Shown piece after piece: positions 52,683 to 56,332 of a stretch of DNA of 56,332 bases (the first letter of the stretch is position 1; every line of letters begins with the position of its first letter). The stretch covers positions 1 through 56,332 of the forward strand of contig CAIRES010000057.1 in assembly GCA_903877645.1 (NCBI GenBank). Direction: 5' to 3'. Both the position numbers and the translations under genes were made by a program. Below the pieces are notes generated by a model that was not told the DNA's origin, did no database searches, and saw only the letters and a list, made by a program, of their open reading frames with translations. The DNA is from an uncultured Bacteroidota bacterium (GTDB lineage Bacteria > Bacteroidota > Bacteroidia > Chitinophagales > Chitinophagaceae).

Positions 52683-52792
52683 AATTTTGTTTTATGTTTT
52701 GATCTGTTAAGGGTTTCACATTTTGTAGGCACTATGTGAATTGATTATACACCTATGTGGATTCTCTATTTACGCAGCATTGGTTATTGAGT

Positions 52793-52800
52793 TAACTTTG
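52793..52800 (+). promoter_or_regulatory. -7 box (TAACTTTG) of trxA
   Basis: Exact TAnnTTTG, 38 bases before the ATG at 52839. It shows that trxA is transcribed on its own. Confidence 0.6.
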
Positions 52801-52838
52801 TGCTTTCATTAATCAATCAAGAATTAAAATAAATAAAA

Positions 52839-53162
52839 ATGGCAGCAGTATTCACTGATTCAAATTTCGATGTTGAAGTGCTTAAAGCAGATAAATTATC
52901 TGTGATAGATTTCTGGGCTCCGTGGTGTGGCCCGTGTCTTGCCCTCGGCCCTACTATCGATGCGCTTTCTAAAGATTATGAAGGCAAAGTAAATGTAGGT
53001 AAAGTAAATGTGGACGAGAACCCTAACCTGTCTATCAACTATGGCGTTACCAGCATACCATGTGTGCTGTTCATTAAAGACGGCCAGGTAGTCGATAAGC
53101 AAGTAGGTGCAGCGCCTAAGAATGTGTTCGACAAGAAGATACAGAAGATATTAGGCCTATAA
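52839..53162 (+). CDS. trxA: Thioredoxin
   Basis: 107 residues, a single thioredoxin fold that reduces disulfides in the cytoplasm using thioredoxin reductase. VIDFWAPWCGPCLALGP contains the CGPC active site at about residues 29-32, and SINYGVTSIPCVLFIKDG carries the cis-proline. KVNVDENPNLS is typical. No signal peptide. It is followed by a good terminator. Confidence 0.97.
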   Translation: MAAVFTDSNFDVEVLKADKLSVIDFWAPWCGPCLALGPTIDALSKDYEGKVNVGKVNVDENPNLSINYGVTSIPCVLFIKDGQVVDKQVGAAPKNVFDKKIQKILGL

Positions 53163-53182
53163 TTTTTTTTGTGTGAAGTTTG

Positions 53183-53218
53183 ATCCGTCCCGGCACATCA
53201 CCGGGGCGGATTTTTTTT
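53183..53218 (+). terminator. Intrinsic terminator after trxA
   Basis: ATCCGTCCCGG, loop CACATCA, CCGGGGCGGAT (one G-U pair), then eight Ts. Confidence 0.92.
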
Positions 53219-53259
53219 ATCTGGCATGTATTTTGCGATAAGAACACAAAGCCTCAGTT

Positions 53260-53733
53260 ATGAAGCAAATCGTCTCTGTCATTTTAGGTTCGTTATTACT
53301 CATTGCGGGTGCCGGGTGCAAAAAGCATCAGGACAGCGGCTATTCCAACACTGCTGACTACCTGGTCGTAGGCAGGGTAGGCGGCTTCGTTGCTCAGCCT
53401 ACTAAGGTGTTCTACCTTGTCACGGCTACAGAGTTCAGAAAAGATACAGCGGTTGTGACACCCCCTGCTGACAGTGCCGGCCTTAATTTTAATATAGTTC
53501 TTTCTACCACTGATCTTAATGCTGTAACTGGTATCAGGTCTCAAATACCTGCGGAGCTGGTCGCTTCGGGTAGTGGTAATGTGGGTAGTGCCCTGCCTGA
53601 TGCCGGCTACCTGGAGGTGATAGCCAGAGTAAAGGGCACAACTTATACCTGGTATTTCCAGGCAGATATTAGTCACACCAGTACAGCGGTGCAGGCTTTT
53701 GCGGCGAGTGCTGAAAAAGTATGTGATTATTAG
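53260..53733 (+). CDS. Lipoprotein of unknown family, tandem paralog 1
   Basis: 157 residues with lipobox AGAGC (C20), followed by a polar linker. The body is a beta-rich domain: ADYLVVGRVGGF, YLVTATEFRKDT, GLNFNIVLSTTDLNAVTGIRSQIPAEL, LPDAGYLEVIARV, TYTWYFQADI. The same order of blocks occurs in the next gene, so they are paralogs. No enzymatic motif is seen. The family is not recognised; surface-exposed lipoproteins are likely. A near-consensus TATTTTG box lies about 25 bases before the start. Confidence 0.8.
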   Translation: MKQIVSVILGSLLLIAGAGCKKHQDSGYSNTADYLVVGRVGGFVAQPTKVFYLVTATEFRKDTAVVTPPADSAGLNFNIVLSTTDLNAVTGIRSQIPAELVASGSGNVGSALPDAGYLEVIARVKGTTYTWYFQADISHTSTAVQAFAASAEKVCDY

Positions 53734-53835
53734 CCGCCATACGCACTGTTAAATATAAAAGCAAACAGGTACATTTTCCTCTTTTTGTGAAATGACGGCA
53801 CAGTCTTTTGCTTATAGATAGCAAAAGATGGGATC

Positions 53836-54417
53836 ATGAAAAAGATAACTACTGCCTGTTTCACCGCCCTGTTATTCATCATAACGGCGCAGGCTTGCAA
53901 GAAAGACGCCAGCACTATGGCGCAGCCAGACGCTTCCACGACAACTACAACTAAGGTTAACTCAAATATGCTGAACGCATCTGTTAATAACAGTGGTGCA
54001 GTAACCACTACAACTACCACAACTGCTACGGCAACAGCCGATTACCTGATCATTGGCCGTGCTGGGGGATTCGCGGGCGGCGTTATGGGAGATTACTATC
54101 GTGTCTCCGCTAATGACTTTAGAAAGGATACTTCATTAAAGACCCCACCGCAAAGCATTGACGGGTTTAACTTTAACGTACTGTTACCGCAGGCCGATCT
54201 CAGCCAGGTAAACGGCATCAGGTCATCTGTTCCTGATGAACTGATCAAAGGCGGTAATGGCACCTATGGCCAGGTGTGGCCGGATGCGGGATATCTAGAA
54301 GTTTGGGCAGGTGTGGGTAGTGCAAACTATCACTGGTATTTCCAGGCAGATATGACAAATGTAAGCCCGGATATTCAGGAGTTTGTGAACACAGTTAAAG
54401 TCGTTTTCAAGTATTAG
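53836..54417 (+). CDS. Lipoprotein of unknown family, tandem paralog 2 with Thr-rich linker
   Basis: 193 residues with lipobox TAQAC (C21) and a linker (about 30-70) very rich in Thr, Ser and Asn. The shared domain follows: ADYLIIGRAGGF, YYRVSANDFRKDT, GFNFNVLLPQADLSQVNGIRSSVPDEL, WPDAGYLEVWAGV, NYHWYFQADM. It is the duplicate of the 53260 gene, diverged to about 40-45% by eye. Only the linker distinguishes its overall shape. Confidence 0.8.
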   Translation: MKKITTACFTALLFIITAQACKKDASTMAQPDASTTTTTKVNSNMLNASVNNSGAVTTTTTTTATATADYLIIGRAGGFAGGVMGDYYRVSANDFRKDTSLKTPPQSIDGFNFNVLLPQADLSQVNGIRSSVPDELIKGGNGTYGQVWPDAGYLEVWAGVGSANYHWYFQADMTNVSPDIQEFVNTVKVVFKY

Positions 54418-54485
54418 CCGCGTGCAAACAGCCTGTTTTTTGACGATTTTTCTGTACCTTGCCTGCATACATTATTTCGATATTA

Positions 54486-55574
54486 ATGAGAGTATTAGCT
54501 GAGATCAATGACCCGGTAAGCGTGGCTAAACCGAGTGGAGCCATAGATCGTTTTTTTGCCCCTATGCTGCGTGAGGAAAGAGACCTTCCTTTCGTTCACC
54601 TGACCCTGAAGATCACCTTTACGCTGATACCGCTTGCCGTATTGCTGTTCATTCCGGGTATCCCTACATGGTTGTTTTGGGTAGCGGCTATCTTGTACCA
54701 GTATTTCAACAATGTGGTGTTCAAAGGCCCCTATGGCCTCATGATGCATTGCACCAGCCACCGGCCGTGGTTCAATAGTAAGTATAGCTTTCTGAATTAC
54801 TACCTGCCCTGGGTCATCGGCCCTTTTTTCGGACAAACACCTGAAACGTATTTTACACACCACATAGGTATGCACCATGTGGAAGATAACATGCCTGAGG
54901 ATGAAAGTTCTACCATGAAATTCCAACGGGATTCCATCAAGGATTTTAGTATTTACGTCGGCAGCTTTTTGTTCGCCGGCATCTATCACTTATGTGCGTA
55001 CTTTTTTCGTAAGCGGAAGAAGCGTTTGCTGTATAGATCGGTGAGGGGCGAACTGCTGTTCATAGCTATGTGTGTGGCCCTGTGCTTCGTCAATGCGCCT
55101 GCTACCATTGTAGTATTCATTCTGCCGTTCTTTACTTTCCGCATCATAGCTATGACAGGCAACTGGGCGCAACATGCGTTCATTGATCCTGCGCAGCCTG
55201 AAAATTCTTACCGCAACAGTGTTACCTGCATCAACACCAAGTACAATGTAAAATGCTGGAACGATGGCTATCACATTAGTCACCATGTAAAGTCGGGTAT
55301 GCACTGGACAGAGCATCCTACCTTCTTTAAGAATACCCTACAACAGTATATAGATAATGACTCTGTCGTATTTGAGCACATACACTTCCTGCATGTATTC
55401 GTCTTCCTGATGCGCCACCGCTACGATCTGCTGGCCAAGTATTTCGTGAACATCGGCGACCGTTTCAAAACAGATGCCGAAGTGATGGCCTTCCTCGAAT
55501 CGCGTACAAAGAAGATTGATGTGCGCCCTTATTTTACGCCGGAGTATTTGGCAAGGAAAGAGGCGGCGGCATAG
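54486..55574 (+). CDS. Membrane fatty acid desaturase
   Basis: 362 residues from the ATG at 54486; an upstream TTG (54459) is rejected because a TACCTTG promoter-like box lies over it. A di-iron membrane enzyme of the fatty acid desaturase superfamily. Histidine boxes are HCTSH (about 85-89), HHIGMHHVEDN (about 125-135) and HISHHVKSGMHWTEH in the C-terminal half. Membrane segments surround positions about 35-75 and 165-235. The double-bond position or a hydroxylase/ketolase activity cannot be read from sequence. Confidence 0.9.
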   Translation: MRVLAEINDPVSVAKPSGAIDRFFAPMLREERDLPFVHLTLKITFTLIPLAVLLFIPGIPTWLFWVAAILYQYFNNVVFKGPYGLMMHCTSHRPWFNSKYSFLNYYLPWVIGPFFGQTPETYFTHHIGMHHVEDNMPEDESSTMKFQRDSIKDFSIYVGSFLFAGIYHLCAYFFRKRKKRLLYRSVRGELLFIAMCVALCFVNAPATIVVFILPFFTFRIIAMTGNWAQHAFIDPAQPENSYRNSVTCINTKYNVKCWNDGYHISHHVKSGMHWTEHPTFFKNTLQQYIDNDSVVFEHIHFLHVFVFLMRHRYDLLAKYFVNIGDRFKTDAEVMAFLESRTKKIDVRPYFTPEYLARKEAAA

Positions 55575-56101
55575 TGGTTATTTCATGCACAACTCATCAA
55601 TTTTGCAAAAGCATTTTGCGGATAGTAAGGTATATTTCAGTACTGAGATATACCTTTTTTAGTTTCAAGTTTCTGTAACGTACTGATAATCAATACATTT
55701 ATTTTTTTATAAAGATATAGCCGCAAATAGCTATTGCACAGTAAATAAATAAATCCTAATTTTATAACATTGAGAGCGGATTGGCGTATCTGATAACCAA
55801 GTTAAATCTTGTAAACGGCGTACTATCAAAAATGAATATTTTCAGCAACTCACTTTACCGAAACCGCATATAACCGTGTTGTATGTGTTTGAGGATACCG
55901 GGATTTCGAACCGGGAAAATTTACCTGGTCACTTTATTGCAGTACAACCTCGTTTAAGGCAACTTGTTTTTTTTGTTTTCATTTGTTTGTAAAAGACTAG
56001 CAATCATCGTTAATTTTCAGCATGGGCAATTGCCCATGCTGAAAATTATGATTTCAAAACACCTTCACATTTATTTCCACCTACTTTTTCAAATTACAAC
56101 T
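55575..56101. other. Intergenic region with 38-bp palindrome
   Basis: AT-rich, without a credible gene. It holds a short CCGGGATTTCGAACCGGG palindrome at about 55896-55913 (not a tRNA) and the 38-bp palindrome at 56011-56048. Confidence 0.6.
56011..56048. repeat. 38-bp perfect palindrome
   Basis: TAATTTTCAGCATGGGCAA followed without loop by its exact reverse complement. It lies about 54 bases before the next gene. It has no U run on the plus side and could be a cruciform, a repressor site or a palindromic insertion sequence end. Confidence 0.85.
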
Positions 56102-56332
56102 ATGAAACAGATAAAAATGTTGCTGATCACTGCTTTTATAATTACCTGCTATTCTACACAGGCCCAAACCATTATAACCGTTGCCGGGTCCGGAAGCTCA
56201 CTTTTAGGTGATGGCGGCCCGGCCACTGATGTTCGTTTGGGTGCGCCTTATGGAATTGCTGTAGATGCGTCAGGCAACCTATTTATCGCAGACCAAGCCG
56301 CAAACAGGGTAAGAAAAGTGAATAGTGTAGGA
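56102..56332 (+). CDS. Secreted NHL-repeat protein (5' part, leaves window)
   Basis: The first 77 residues. A signal peptide (ending TQAQ) is followed by TIITVAGSGSSLLGDGGPATDVRLGAPYGIAVDASGNLFIADQ, which is the start of the first NHL propeller repeat and closely matches the beginning of the protein at 33829-35139. A T9SS tail would be expected beyond the window. Confidence 0.85.
   Translation, partial: MKQIKMLLITAFIITCYSTQAQTIITVAGSGSSLLGDGGPATDVRLGAPYGIAVDASGNLFIADQAANRVRKVNSVG

Noticed and set aside
55890-55930. tRNA-like ATTTCGAACC sequence
   Set aside because: T-arm pairing fails on both strands and no acceptor or anticodon stem can be drawn.

Overview
The window looks like chromosomal DNA from a Bacteroidota bacterium, most likely of the Chitinophagales/Sphingobacteriales side. 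The reasons are the many secreted proteins with a type IX secretion (T9SS) type A C-terminal sorting domain, a GldA-like gliding ABC ATPase, Bacteroidota-type -7 promoter boxes (TAnnTTTG), weak Shine-Dalgarno signals, and families common in that phylum (AsmA-like, DUF885, fused formiminotransferase-cyclodeaminase, ECF sigma factor paired with a membrane-anchored barrel protein). No rRNA, intact tRNA, CRISPR array or complete IS element was found.

Layout. 1-2.4 kb: a minus-strand group (Rossmann/DUF2520 protein, PlsC acyltransferase, uracil-DNA glycosylase). 2.4-3.7 kb: a gene-free repeat sink with a 267-bp duplicated segment, DnaA-box-like words, palindromes and a REP-like hairpin. 3.6-6.7 kb: an AT-rich two-gene cassette with its own consensus promoter, an SMC/OLD-like AAA ATPase and a 309-aa partner carrying an HDR motif. 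This is the best candidate here for an undescribed defence-like system. 7-14 kb: metabolic and envelope genes (FAH hydrolase, thioesterase, RfbC plus a DegT aminotransferase, a probable outer-membrane protein, thymidine kinase, TolC, inositol monophosphatase). 14-21 kb: one giant secreted protein (2341 aa) with about 14 PKD and 13 Ig-like repeats. 21-28 kb: ThiL, an EGF-like lipoprotein, GldA, a DUF885 protein, FTCD and a small unknown. 28-32.4 kb: a second Ig-repeat T9SS protein, then an ECF sigma/transmembrane barrel pair. 32.7-40 kb: T9SS proteins (choice-of-anchor-J, NHL, SGNH-PKD), small unknowns, a second DUF885 protein and a VOC protein. 40-46 kb: an AsmA-like protein, a CBM9-like lipoprotein and a TMTC-like glycosyltransferase with TPRs.

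46-49 kb is a decaying, AT-rich accessory strip just upstream of dnaE: an orphan gene, a RAYT transposase remnant with a REP hairpin, a DUF922-like gene broken at a G9 tract, a broken coiled-coil membrane gene, and a zeta-toxin-like two-gene module. The module sits between two copies of the dnaE promoter and first 15 codons, as though it had been inserted into the 5' end of dnaE and the promoter regenerated. dnaE and trxA follow, then a tandem pair of paralogous lipoproteins, a fatty acid desaturase, a 38-bp perfect palindrome and the start of another NHL-repeat protein that leaves the window.

All functions are read from motifs and family knowledge; no database search was run. Start codons were moved where a signal peptide, a promoter box or a terminator contradicted the longest reading frame.
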